Of a stretch of DNA of 64,000 bases, positions 52,027-60,575 are shown piece by piece. Every line of letters begins with the position of its first letter. The stretch's first letter is position 1. The stretch spans positions 310,001 through 374,000 of the forward strand of contig NZ_VIRF01000078.1 in NCBI RefSeq assembly GCF_008107685.1. Direction: 5' to 3'. Below the pieces are notes generated by a model that saw only the letters and a list, made by a program, of their open reading frames with translations, did no database searches and had not been told where the DNA came from. The stretch is from Novosphingobium sp. BW1. GTDB taxonomy: Bacteria; Pseudomonadota; Alphaproteobacteria; Sphingomonadales; Sphingomonadaceae. The position numbers were made by a program, and so were the translations under genes.

Positions 52027-52505
52027 CCGTGTTCTCGCAGCAAGCGGCCCTGTTCGCGCTTCCAGTCCCGCTCTTTGACCGTGTTGCGCTTGTCGGCGGC
52101 GTTCTTGCCCTTGGCGAGTGCGAGCTCGACTTTCGCCCGGCCCCGGCTGTTGAAGTAGACCGAGAGCGGTACGAGGGTCATGCCCTTGCGTTCGACCGCG
52201 CCCTGCAGACGCGCGATTTCGCGCTCGTGCAGCAGGAGCTTGCGCGGGCGCTTGGGCTCGTGGTTGAATCGGTTGCCGTGGCTGAATTCGGGCACGTTGG
52301 CGTTGATCAGCCAGCATTCCCCGCCGCTGATCTCGGCATAGGATTCGGCGATCGAGCCCTCGCCAAAGCGCAGGGACTTCACCTCCGTGCCCGTCAGCGC
52401 GATGCCGGCCTCGAACTTTTCCTCGATATAGTAATCGAAGCGGGCCCGGCGGTTTTCGGCGACGGTCTTGGTCTTGTCGAATGTAGTGCGTTGCGGACGT
52501 GCCAT
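52023..52505 (-). CDS. smpB: SsrA-binding protein SmpB
   Basis: A 160-residue partner of tmRNA in ribosome rescue. [50 protein letters not shown] and the basic C-terminal tail KDKRNT-type segment ([24 protein letters not shown]) are canonical. ATG at 52505 starts [13 protein letters not shown]; the frame continues upstream without homology. The tmRNA gene is not in this window. Confidence 0.96.
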   Translation of the reverse strand: MARPQRTTFDKTKTVAENRRARFDYYIEEKFEAGIALTGTEVKSLRFGEGSIAESYAEISGGECWLINANVPEFSHGNRFNHEPKRPRKLLLHEREIARLQGAVERKGMTLVPLSVYFNSRGRAKVELALAKGKNAADKRNTVKERDWKREQGRLLREHG

Positions 52506-52782
52506 GGTGAAGGCGCATGTAGTGATGCGCGCGGCAAAAAGAAACGGCTGAAAACGATTAGCCCGACTTTGGGAGGGCATGCCCCTCACGTGCCTGCGGA
52601 AATTGGGCGAAGCAAAGCCAACTCCCTCTCGCCTGGCGGACAGGGCACGCGTGCCTGTGCGGGACTGCTTCGTCCATACGAATTATATTAACTCTCTGAA
52701 AGCAAATCTGGATTTTACGACATCGCGGGCTATTCTCGTCCTGTCGGTCATGGGGGACCGGCTAAGGGGACCTCATTTCGAT

Positions 52783-54771
52783 ATGCCAGCATACAGTCGC
52801 CAGAAACGGCGCACCGTGGCGCACCTTGTCGGCAGCGGCCTTCTTTTCGCCGCCATGCCGACTTTTGGCTCCTCGTCCGCCCTCGCCACCGCGCCCGAAC
52901 TGCCCGCGCTTGATGCCTATGGCGACCTTCCCGCCGTTGTCGATATCGCAATATCGCCGGACGGCACCCGGACCGCTTCGATCCGCTACTCCGGCGGGCA
53001 GTTCTGGTTGTTCGTTCTCGATTCGCAGATCCAGCCGATCCAGCGCGTGCCAATGGGCACCAACAAGTTTCGCGGCCTGACCTGGGCCGACGACGAGACG
53101 ATCCTCATCACCAATTCGGCGACGGTGTCGCTGGGCATGAATTTCACGGCCTCCAAGTACGAGTTGACTGGCACGATCATCGTCCCGCTCAATCCCGATA
53201 ACGCCACCGGGCTTGTCTTTGGAAACACGCGCAGGATCGCGGATACCACGCGCGGGGCGCATGGCATCCGCCGCGTTGATGGCAAGACCATCGGCTACTA
53301 CGGCGGCATCGAACTGAGCGTACGCGGTATGGGCGACCCGCAGTTCAACCACGGCCGCCCGACACTCTACGCCGTGGATCTGGCGCGCAACCGGGCGGAC
53401 CATGCCGCGCGTGCAGCCAGTGAGGATCACTGGCGCGACTGGCTGGTCGACGGCCAGGGCGTGGTAGCTGCCACGCTCGACATCAACACCCGCACAGGCG
53501 CCTGGGACATCGTCAATGCGCAGGGCAACAAACTGGCCCGGGGCAACGACCCCACCCATGGCGCCGGGCTCATCGCCTTCGGCAAGGACGGGCGCACCAT
53601 CGTCTATGAGCTGCGCGACGAAGAAGGCCGCGACCGCTGGTTCGAGGTTCCCCTCGCAGGCGGCGAAGCCGTCGAATATCTGTCAGGCATCGCCATCGAA
53701 CGGCTGTACACCGATCCGGGCAATGGACAGATCATGGGCTACCGCGAAGCGGGCGAGAGCGCGAAAACGGTCATGTTCGATCCCCAGCTAGACACCAAGC
53801 TGGCGATGATCTTCAAGGCCTTTCCCGGTCGCAACCCACGCCTCGTGGACTGGACGGCGAACCTCGACCAGGTGCTTGTCCATACCGAAGGTAATGCCGA
53901 CAGCGGCACCTGGTATCGGGTCGATGTTCCGGGCCGCAGGGCCGACGCCATCGGCAACGATCGCCCGCCCATCGACACTGCGCAGGTCGGCCCGGTCTCC
54001 TCGTTCGGATACACCGCAGGGGACGGCCTCGAACTCGATGGTGTGCTCAGCTTGCCTCCGGGCCGCGAAGCGCGCGACCTGCCGCTGGTGGTCCTGCCCC
54101 ACGGCGGTCCGCACTCCAGCGACGAGGTCGGCTTCGACTGGTGGGCCCAGGCCTTTGCCTCGCGCGGTTACGCCGTGTTCCAGCCCAATTTTCGAGGCTC
54201 GACCGGCCGAACGGCCGAACTGCGCAACGCCGGACATGGCCAGTGGGGCCGCGCCATGCAGACTGACATCTCCGATGGCGTACAAGCGCTCGCCGAGAAA
54301 GGGATCATCAACCCCACGCGGGCCTGCATCGTGGGCGCCAGCTACGGCGGCTATGCGGCGCTGGCCGGGGTAACTCTGCAACAGGGGCTCTATCGCTGCG
54401 CGGCCTCGGTCGCGGGTATCTCGGACGTTGGGCTCATGTACCGCACCGACGTTTACGAGAGCGGCAGTTCGCGCATGGTACGCAATTCCCTCCAGGAGGA
54501 CCTGGGCGACAGGGACGATTTCGACGCGATCTCACCCCGCCGCCATGCCGAGGATGCCGACGCCCCGATCCTTCTCGTGCACGGCAAGGACGATACGGTC
54601 GTGCCCTTCGAGCAGAGCAGCAAGATGGCCGATGCGCTGAAGGACGCGGGCAAACCCTATGAAATCGTGGTGCTCGACGAAGAGGATCACTGGCTCTCAC
54701 GCGCCAAAACCCGCAAGGCGATGCTGAAAGTCGTCGTCAGCTTCGTGGCGAAGCATAACCCGGCGGACTGA
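52783..54771 (+). CDS. Exported S9 family (prolyl oligopeptidase-like) serine peptidase
   Basis: A protein of about 662 residues. A signal peptide (HLVGSGLLFAAMPTFGSSSALA) is followed by a degenerate beta-propeller (repeats such as ISPDGTRTASIRYSGG and LTWADDETILITNS) and a C-terminal alpha/beta-hydrolase. The catalytic triad is Ser in GASYGGYA, Asp in HGKDDTVVP and His in DEEDHWLS. It is likely a periplasmic oligopeptidase or acylaminoacyl peptidase. ATG 52783 follows AGGGGA; ATG 52750 is possible. It lies between smpB and dapA, which are neighbours in many alphaproteobacteria. Confidence 0.9.
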   Translation: MPAYSRQKRRTVAHLVGSGLLFAAMPTFGSSSALATAPELPALDAYGDLPAVVDIAISPDGTRTASIRYSGGQFWLFVLDSQIQPIQRVPMGTNKFRGLTWADDETILITNSATVSLGMNFTASKYELTGTIIVPLNPDNATGLVFGNTRRIADTTRGAHGIRRVDGKTIGYYGGIELSVRGMGDPQFNHGRPTLYAVDLARNRADHAARAASEDHWRDWLVDGQGVVAATLDINTRTGAWDIVNAQGNKLARGNDPTHGAGLIAFGKDGRTIVYELRDEEGRDRWFEVPLAGGEAVEYLSGIAIERLYTDPGNGQIMGYREAGESAKTVMFDPQLDTKLAMIFKAFPGRNPRLVDWTANLDQVLVHTEGNADSGTWYRVDVPGRRADAIGNDRPPIDTAQVGPVSSFGYTAGDGLELDGVLSLPPGREARDLPLVVLPHGGPHSSDEVGFDWWAQAFASRGYAVFQPNFRGSTGRTAELRNAGHGQWGRAMQTDISDGVQALAEKGIINPTRACIVGASYGGYAALAGVTLQQGLYRCAASVAGISDVGLMYRTDVYESGSSRMVRNSLQEDLGDRDDFDAISPRRHAEDADAPILLVHGKDDTVVPFEQSSKMADALKDAGKPYEIVVLDEEDHWLSRAKTRKAMLKVVVSFVAKHNPAD

Positions 54772-54776
54772 CCACG

Positions 54777-54813
54777 AAAAAAGGGGACGACCTTGCGGTG
54801 CGCCCCCGTTTTT
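54777..54813. terminator. Terminator between the S9 peptidase gene and dapA
   Basis: An A-run plus GGGG (54777-54786) is opposite CCCC and a T-run (54804-54813), with inner GACC/GGT pairing. It fits both convergent genes. Confidence 0.7.
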
Positions 54814-54835
54814 CATCGGTGTCTGGCCGGAAGGC

Positions 54836-55717
54836 TCAGAGCAGACCGGCGTGAACCAGTGCCTCGTCCACGGCCTTGCGGGCCGTGTCGTTGCAGGGAA
54901 CGAGCGGCAGGCGCAGTTCGTTTTCCATCCAGTCGTGGACCTGCGCCAGCGCGTACTTGCACGGCCCCGGCGAGCTGTCCTCGAACATGGCGTAGTGCAG
55001 CGGATAGAGCTTATCGTTGAGCTCACGCGCACGGGCGAGGTCATTGGCCGCGCAAGCCGCCTGGAACTCGGCGCACAGCGCCGGCGCGACGTTCGCCGTC
55101 ACCGAGATGCAGCCTGCTCCGCCGGCCGCGTTGAAGGGCAGCGCCAGTTCATCGTCGCCCGAGAGCATGCAGAAGTCCTTGCCGATCCCCATGCGGTGAT
55201 CGGTTACGCGGCTGAGGTCGCCGCTCGCGTCTTTGATGCCGATGATCTTGCCGGGATAACGGCGCGCCAGTTCGCAAACGGTTTCGGGCTTCAGGTCCGA
55301 GACCGTTCGGCCCGGCACGTTGTAGAGCAGGATCGGCAGCTCGGCATGCTCGGCCAGATAAGCGAAATGCGCGAAGAGGCCTTCCTGGCTCGGCTTGTTG
55401 TAGTAGGGCGCGACGACGAGGGCCGCGGTGGCCCCGCACTTCTTCGAGAAATTCATGTGGAGAAGTGCGTTCATCGTATCGTTGCTGCCGCAGCCCGCAA
55501 TGACCGGGACGCGGCCGGCGGCCTGTTCGATGCAGACTTCGATGACGCGGTGGTGCTCGGCGTTGGAAAGCGTGGAATTCTCACCCGTCGTGCCGCACGG
55601 CACGAGCGCCGAGGAACCGCTTTCGATCTGCCAGTCGACCAGGCGGCGAAACGCCGCTTCATCGAACGCACCGTCGCGAAACGGTGTGACAAGTGCCGGT
55701 ATGGACCCCGAGAACAT
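54836..55717 (-). CDS. dapA: 4-hydroxy-tetrahydrodipicolinate synthase
   Basis: A 293-residue TIM-barrel enzyme joining pyruvate and aspartate semialdehyde in lysine/DAP synthesis. The Schiff-base Lys is in KIIGIKDASGDLSR, the proton-relay Tyr in ILLYNVPGRT, and CGTTGENSTLSNAEH is the substrate loop. The ATG at 55717 gives the standard length and N-terminus MFSGSIPALVTPF. It is divergent from the lytic transglycosylase gene, a conserved pairing; both serve peptidoglycan metabolism. Its substrate aspartate semialdehyde is also used by the carboxynorspermidine synthase in this window. Confidence 0.96.
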   Translation of the reverse strand: MFSGSIPALVTPFRDGAFDEAAFRRLVDWQIESGSSALVPCGTTGENSTLSNAEHHRVIEVCIEQAAGRVPVIAGCGSNDTMNALLHMNFSKKCGATAALVVAPYYNKPSQEGLFAHFAYLAEHAELPILLYNVPGRTVSDLKPETVCELARRYPGKIIGIKDASGDLSRVTDHRMGIGKDFCMLSGDDELALPFNAAGGAGCISVTANVAPALCAEFQAACAANDLARARELNDKLYPLHYAMFEDSSPGPCKYALAQVHDWMENELRLPLVPCNDTARKAVDEALVHAGLL

Positions 55718-55821
55718 GGACTTTACCCCTAGTGATGCGCAATTGGTCGGGCTGGCCATCGGGAACATGTCCCGACGCCAAGCCTTACGTTCAAGGGCCT
55801 GATAAGGAGCCACCCTCCACG

Positions 55822-57798
55822 ATGTCCAGTATGTTGCGAGTTTCTTCTCTCTTGGCGACGGTTGCGCTCGGCGCACTCCCCTCGCCCTCCATGGCCCAGG
55901 AATCGGCCCAGGAGGCCCGGGAATGGGACCTTGCGCGGGCCCGTCAGTCGCAGGACATCGACATTCGCGTCCACCAATCGATCGACGACTGGCGCCGCGT
56001 GGTGGCCAGTGACCGACTCGATTTCGGCACCTACGCCAGCTTCCTGCTGACCTATCCGGGCTATCCGCAGGAAGAGAAGATTCGCGGCTACGCCGAAAAG
56101 GCAATGCTGCGCGAATCGCCCGAACCGCGCACCGTACTCTCCTACTTCGACCGCTTCCCCCCGCTCGGCAACGAAGCGGCTGGCCGCTATGCGACCGCCT
56201 TGGCCGCCGTGCGCCGCGACGATGCGCTGGAAAAGGCCCGCGCAGCCTGGCGCGGCGGCGACCTGACCGAGAACGCGGAAACCACCCTGCTCTCACTCTA
56301 TCGGAATCAGCTCACCCCGGCCGATCACGACGCGCGCATGGATGCGCTCCTGTGGCAGGGCGAGACGCCGCAGGCCGAACGGCAGATCTCGTTCGTTTCC
56401 CCTGCCCGCCGCCCCGTCTTCATGGAACGCCTCGCGCTGCTTCAGGGGACCGCGCCCGGCACCCTGGGCCTTGATCTTCCGGGCGATGTCGCGACAGATC
56501 CGGGCTACGCCTTCAACCGCGTCTCGCAGGCGCGCCGCCACGGCAACCTGCCCGGCGCCATCGCCTTCCTGGTCAACCGTCCCAAGCTACGCGAACCCGT
56601 TCCCGAACCCGAGAAGTGGGTGCGCGAACTGCTGACCGCGGCGCGCGGCACCGGCCCGTCGAACGCGGTCGCCATCGCCGCTTCGATCGACGACGCCTTC
56701 ACTCCCGGCACCGACATCTCCCGTCTCTCCTACCGCCTGCGCGACGATTATACCTCGCTCGTGTGGCTAGGGGGCACCAAGGCGCTGTGGTCGCTGGGCG
56801 ATGCCCGCCGCGCCGCGCCGTTGTTCTACCGCTACGGAGCGGCCGCGCAGACCCCCGGCACCCGCTCCAAGGGCTTCTACTGGGCAGGACGTGCGCTTTC
56901 CAAGGCGGGCGATGAAAGCGGTGCGCGCCGCTACTTTGAGATGGCCGCGCAGTACCCGCACTATTTCTACGGCCAGCTCTCGCTCGAACGCCTTGGCCGT
57001 CCGCTGCCCGATCTCGACACCCGCTCCAACGCGCAGCCCACACCTGCCCAGCGTGCCGAGTTCAATGCAAGGCCGATCACCAAGGCCGTGCGTGACGTGG
57101 CGCGCAGCGCCGACTGGCGCACTGGCATCCAGTTCTTCCGCGAGATCGCAGGCCAGGCCGAGACCGAAATCGAGCACAAGCTCGTCGCCGACCTTGCACG
57201 CGAAATCGGGCGGCGCGACCTTGCCGTGATCCTGGGCCAGAGCGCACACGGCGAAGGCCACGATGCCTTCGGCGCCATCGCGTTCCCGACGATGCCGCTG
57301 CCCTCCGGCGCAGACTGGACCATGGCCCACGCCCTCACCCGTCAGGAAAGCCAGTTCGCCCAGAACGCGATCAGCCATGCGGGCGCGCGCGGTCTGATGC
57401 AGCTCATGCCCGCGACCGCGCGTGAGACCGCAGGCAAGCTCGGCCTTTCCTATTCGGTCGACAAGCTGACGAGCGACCCGGTCTACAACATCCAGCTGGG
57501 CACCGGCTTCTTCGCGCGCATGATGGACTACTATGGGGGCGCCCGCCCGCTGGCGATTGCCGCCTATAACGCAGGTCCCGGCAACGTGAACAAGTGGCTG
57601 CGCGCCAACGGCGATCCGCGCAAGGGCGAGATCGAATGGGTCGACTGGATCGAGCAGATCCCGTTCTACGAGACCAAGAACTACGTCATGCGCGTCCTCG
57701 AGAACGCGACCGTCTACGAGGCGATGTACCCTAACAAGGGGATCTACAAGGGGCCCAACCTAACCTCCAAGCTGATGGGCAAACGGACTCCGGGCTAG
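55822..57798 (+). CDS. Soluble lytic murein transglycosylase
   Basis: A 658-residue periplasmic enzyme of the Slt70 type that cleaves peptidoglycan glycan strands to anhydromuropeptides. A signal peptide (LLATVALGALPSPSMAQ) precedes a long alpha-superhelical U-domain (residues about 40-490). The C-terminal SLT domain has the catalytic Glu in ALTRQESQFAQNAISHAGARGLMQLMPATA and the AIAAYNAGPGNV motif. ATG at 55822 has AAGGAG about 16 bases upstream. A dispersed repeat starts 15 bp after its stop. Confidence 0.94.
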   Translation: MSSMLRVSSLLATVALGALPSPSMAQESAQEAREWDLARARQSQDIDIRVHQSIDDWRRVVASDRLDFGTYASFLLTYPGYPQEEKIRGYAEKAMLRESPEPRTVLSYFDRFPPLGNEAAGRYATALAAVRRDDALEKARAAWRGGDLTENAETTLLSLYRNQLTPADHDARMDALLWQGETPQAERQISFVSPARRPVFMERLALLQGTAPGTLGLDLPGDVATDPGYAFNRVSQARRHGNLPGAIAFLVNRPKLREPVPEPEKWVRELLTAARGTGPSNAVAIAASIDDAFTPGTDISRLSYRLRDDYTSLVWLGGTKALWSLGDARRAAPLFYRYGAAAQTPGTRSKGFYWAGRALSKAGDESGARRYFEMAAQYPHYFYGQLSLERLGRPLPDLDTRSNAQPTPAQRAEFNARPITKAVRDVARSADWRTGIQFFREIAGQAETEIEHKLVADLAREIGRRDLAVILGQSAHGEGHDAFGAIAFPTMPLPSGADWTMAHALTRQESQFAQNAISHAGARGLMQLMPATARETAGKLGLSYSVDKLTSDPVYNIQLGTGFFARMMDYYGGARPLAIAAYNAGPGNVNKWLRANGDPRKGEIEWVDWIEQIPFYETKNYVMRVLENATVYEAMYPNKGIYKGPNLTSKLMGKRTPG

Positions 57799-57813
57799 AA
57801 GAAGAAGGACGCT

Positions 57814-57927
57814 TCAAGGGGCCATCGCCCCTTGACCCCAAACGCAGCAACCTCACCTTTCTCAGCCCGGGAGGCGCGCGAAAGGTGAGGCGGACAGTTT
57901 GGGAAACCCGAGGGCGATGGCCCTCGG
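57814..57927 (+). repeat. Dispersed structured repeat, copy D (best preserved)
   Basis: A 114-bp plus-oriented copy. Left hairpin TCAAGGGGC-CATC-GCCCCTTGA (57814-57835) and right hairpin CCGAGGGC-GATG-GCCCTCGG (57908-57927) are both perfect. Inner arms CCTCACCTTTC and GAAAGGTGAGG are exact reverse complements, so the whole element can also fold as one long hairpin. It lies 15 bp after the transglycosylase stop. Confidence 0.9.
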
Positions 57928-57945
57928 ACTTATTCTTTGGCTTCC

Positions 57946-59361
57946 TCAAACCAACGGCGTCAGCTTGAAGAGCCTCGCCCCGTGCTCTGGCACCTGCGCC
58001 GAGACTGCGCCCTTCACATCCCCCCTGTCCTGACGTTCCCAGAGGTCACGCAGCAGGAAGCTACCGACAAGTCCCACCTTGTCGAGCTGGACCGAGACCT
58101 CGCGCGCCTCGGGCGCGAGGTTGAAGAGCGCCAGATAGATCTCGAAACCGCGCGCCCCCCGCGCGGTCCAGACCTTGAGGCCGTCCTCCAGGAAGTGCGG
58201 CGCGTTCGCGGTCGAGTTCTGGTTGACGCCAAGCACCTCGGGATTGGTCAGCAACGCCAGTGTCTTGGCATCAAGATAGCGCAGGTCCCCGCCCATGATG
58301 AGCGGCGAGCGTGCGATCGACCACAGCGTCATCAGCGTGACCTGTTCGTCGGGCGTGAACTTGGTGTTCCGATCCCCCAGCGCGAGGCGCCCAAGTGGCA
58401 GCATGTCGGCATCCGGCCAGGAACCCGGGCCCATCCACATGTTCCAGTTTTCAAGCCGGGTGAACTGCGCGGCAAGCAGGCCCCAATCGTCCCAGAAGTC
58501 GTCCGAGATGCGCCACATCTGCGCGTACTGGCGCACGTGGCCTCCGCGCGGCACCGGTGTTTCTCCCGGCGAAAGGCTCAGCACCATAGGCCGGCCGCAG
58601 CGTGCAATGGCCTTGGCCGCAGCCTCGATTTCGGGTGCGTGAGCGTCGTAGGGGCGGCTCATGTCGTCCATCTTGATGAAGTCGACACCCCAGCTGGCGT
58701 ACATCCGGAAAAGCCCGTCGTAGTACTCCTGCGCGCCGGGCTTGCTCATGTCGACGCCGTACATGTCCGGGTTCCACGGGCACACGCTGGACGTGTCGGC
58801 GATGTCGCGCGCGGTATAGCGCGTCCCCTCGATCGGCAGGTCCAGCTTCACGGCATGGCGCGCGATCCCGCGCATGACATGGATGCCGAACTTGAGACCG
58901 AGTGCATGGACCTTGTCGGCCAGCGGCGCGAAGCCCTGCCCATCCCTGGCGGACGGGAAGCGATTGGGCGCAGGCTGGAGGCGCGCATGGCCATCGAGCG
59001 CGGGCACCGGATTGGGATTGTAGGAATAGCTCGTCGCGTCAGGCTCGTACCACTGTATATCCACGGTGAAGACATCGTAGCCGAAGGGCAGCAGCTTCTC
59101 GGCCATGATGGCCGCTGTTTCCAGCGACTGTTCCTCGTTGATCGTGCCCGCAAAGCTGTTCCAGCTGTTCCAGCCCATTGGCGGCCTTGGCGCGAGATCG
59201 GTGACCGGAGCCCGCGCGCCCGCCTGCGAACCCACGCTACCGTTCGCTTGCCTCATTGCCGCCAGCGCGGACAGCGGCGCCGCACCCACGACCACGCCGG
59301 AAAGGCCCGCCGCGGTTTGGAGGGCCTTGCGGCGCGTAAGGTCGATGCTCGCCTTCGTCAT
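57946..59361 (-). CDS. Tat-exported GH27 alpha-galactosidase
   Basis: A 471-residue glycoside hydrolase removing terminal alpha-galactose (or alpha-N-acetylgalactosamine). The N-terminus LTRRKALQTAAGLSGVVVGA is a twin-arginine signal. GH27 hallmarks are PPMGWNSWNSFAGTINEE, VDIQWYEPD, the nucleophile Asp in VDFIKMDDMSRPYD and the acid/base Asp in RISDDFWDDW. A C-terminal beta-sandwich covers the last 80 residues. ATG at 59361. No sugar transporter or regulator is adjacent, so this is a lone carbohydrate gene set among housekeeping genes. Confidence 0.92.
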   Translation of the reverse strand: MTKASIDLTRRKALQTAAGLSGVVVGAAPLSALAAMRQANGSVGSQAGARAPVTDLAPRPPMGWNSWNSFAGTINEEQSLETAAIMAEKLLPFGYDVFTVDIQWYEPDATSYSYNPNPVPALDGHARLQPAPNRFPSARDGQGFAPLADKVHALGLKFGIHVMRGIARHAVKLDLPIEGTRYTARDIADTSSVCPWNPDMYGVDMSKPGAQEYYDGLFRMYASWGVDFIKMDDMSRPYDAHAPEIEAAAKAIARCGRPMVLSLSPGETPVPRGGHVRQYAQMWRISDDFWDDWGLLAAQFTRLENWNMWMGPGSWPDADMLPLGRLALGDRNTKFTPDEQVTLMTLWSIARSPLIMGGDLRYLDAKTLALLTNPEVLGVNQNSTANAPHFLEDGLKVWTARGARGFEIYLALFNLAPEAREVSVQLDKVGLVGSFLLRDLWERQDRGDVKGAVSAQVPEHGARLFKLTPLV

Positions 59362-59472
59362 GTCCGTTCCTTGCTCCCGTGGACTCTCGCTCCCTTTTGT
59401 CCGACTAATAACCGGATCGCAAGCCGGGGACGAAGATCGCACGCCATCTTGGCCCCGCCCTTCGCGCGCCGT

Positions 59473-59979
59473 ATGACGGTCTTCATGAAACCCGAAGGCC
59501 CGCCGATCACCCCTGCCGGATTTGCCGCCCTGCGCGCACGTTACGACCATCTCCTGGGCAAGGAGCGTCCGGAGATCGTGGAGATCGTCTCGTGGGCTGC
59601 GGGCAATGGCGACCGCTCGGAAAACGGGGACTACCTCTACGGCCGCAAGCGCATGCGCGAGATCGACCGCGAACTGGGCTATCTTGCCAAGCGCATGAAG
59701 CGGGTCCGGGTGATCGACCCGGCCCGCCAGGTCGAGCGCAGCAAGGTCTTTTTCGGCGCGACCGTGGAACTGGCCGACGAGGACGACGAACGCATGGTCG
59801 TGACCCTTGTCGGCGATGATGAGCAGAACGCGAGCCAGGGCCGTATCGGCTGGAGCGCCCCCCTCACCAAGGCACTTCGGGGGGCAGCTATCGGCGACCT
59901 GCGCACGGTACGCCTGCCGTCCGGCGCGAAGGAATGGGAAGTCATGGCCATCACCTACCCCAAGGACAGGCTCCCTTGA
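59473..59979 (+). CDS. greB: Transcription elongation factor GreB
   Basis: A 168-residue factor that enters the RNA polymerase secondary channel and triggers cleavage of backtracked RNA. The N-terminal coiled-coil has the acidic tip within NGDRSENGDYLYGRKRMREID; RELGYLAKRMKRVRVID is GreB-specific; the C-terminal FKBP-like domain follows. ATG at 59473; ATG 59485 is an alternative start four codons in. A continuous open frame upstream is antisense to the galactosidase and is not part of the gene. The next gene starts within its stop. Confidence 0.95.
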   Translation: MTVFMKPEGPPITPAGFAALRARYDHLLGKERPEIVEIVSWAAGNGDRSENGDYLYGRKRMREIDRELGYLAKRMKRVRVIDPARQVERSKVFFGATVELADEDDERMVVTLVGDDEQNASQGRIGWSAPLTKALRGAAIGDLRTVRLPSGAKEWEVMAITYPKDRLP

Positions 59980-60488
59980 CACGCGTCAGGTCGACGGTTC
60001 TCGCCCTGATCGCTGCGGCCTTAGGGAGCGCGCTTCTCGCAGCTCCGGTCAGTGCGCGCGAAAGTCTGGGGCTCTATGGCGACTGGGGCGTGTTTCGCGA
60101 TCCGGTTGTGCCGCGCTGCTATGCCATTGCCAAGGCCGCGCCAAGCCAGCTCTGGCGCGATTATGAGCCGTATGCCGCCATCGGTACCTGGCCCAAGCGC
60201 GGACGGCGCAGCCAGCTCCATTTCCGCGTCTCGCGTGCGATGGCCAAGGGCAGCGCGATCTCGCTCAGGGTAGGATCGGAGCGCTTTCGTCTGATCGGCG
60301 GCGGCGGCGATGCCTGGCCTGCCGACGACGCGCAGAACGCCGCGATCATCGCGGCCATGCGCGCGGCCCCGCGCATGACGCTGAGCGCCACCGGCGCCAA
60401 GGGCGGGCGTTTTTCCAATACCTGGGAGCTTCAGGGCGCAGCTTCGGCGATCGATTCCGCACTGCTGGGTTGCGCACGCCTGCGTTGA
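59976..60488 (+). CDS. Exported protein resembling invasion-associated locus B (IalB)
   Basis: A 170-residue protein with a signal peptide (TVLALIAAALGSALLAAPVSA) and two cysteines (RCYAI, LGCARLR). LYGDWGVFRDPVVPRCYAIAKA and SAISLRVGSERFRLIGGGGDAWP recall IalB-family periplasmic proteins, but the match is partial. Start is probably TTG at 59976, overlapping the greB stop (TTGA), so it is coupled to greB. Function unknown. Confidence 0.7.
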   Translation: MTRVRSTVLALIAAALGSALLAAPVSARESLGLYGDWGVFRDPVVPRCYAIAKAAPSQLWRDYEPYAAIGTWPKRGRRSQLHFRVSRAMAKGSAISLRVGSERFRLIGGGGDAWPADDAQNAAIIAAMRAAPRMTLSATGAKGGRFSNTWELQGAASAIDSALLGCARLR

Positions 60489-60511
60489 AACCGACGAATC
60501 CCGCATAAGGG

Positions 60512-60545
60512 AAAAGGGCGGACGACCTTTCGGTCCCCCGCCCTT
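60512..60545 (-). terminator. Terminator of the outer-membrane protein gene
   Basis: On the minus strand a GC stem (AAGGGCGG/CCGCCCTT, arms 60514-60521 and 60538-60545) with an inner GACC/GGTC pair is followed by TTTT. It lies 30 bp after the stop. Confidence 0.7.
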
Positions 60546-60575
60546 CCCGCTCGGTGGTCGTGAAACCGGCTCAGA

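Noticed and set aside
54836..56296. Extended dapA frame of 486 codons
   Set aside because: The extra N-terminus overlaps the start of the lytic transglycosylase gene on the other strand and is low-complexity; ATG 55717 gives the standard DapA length.
57937..59472. Open frame joined to greB that would give a 680-residue GreB fusion
   Set aside because: The extension is antisense to the GH27 gene and shows no domain; greB has a normal ATG at 59473 and normal length.
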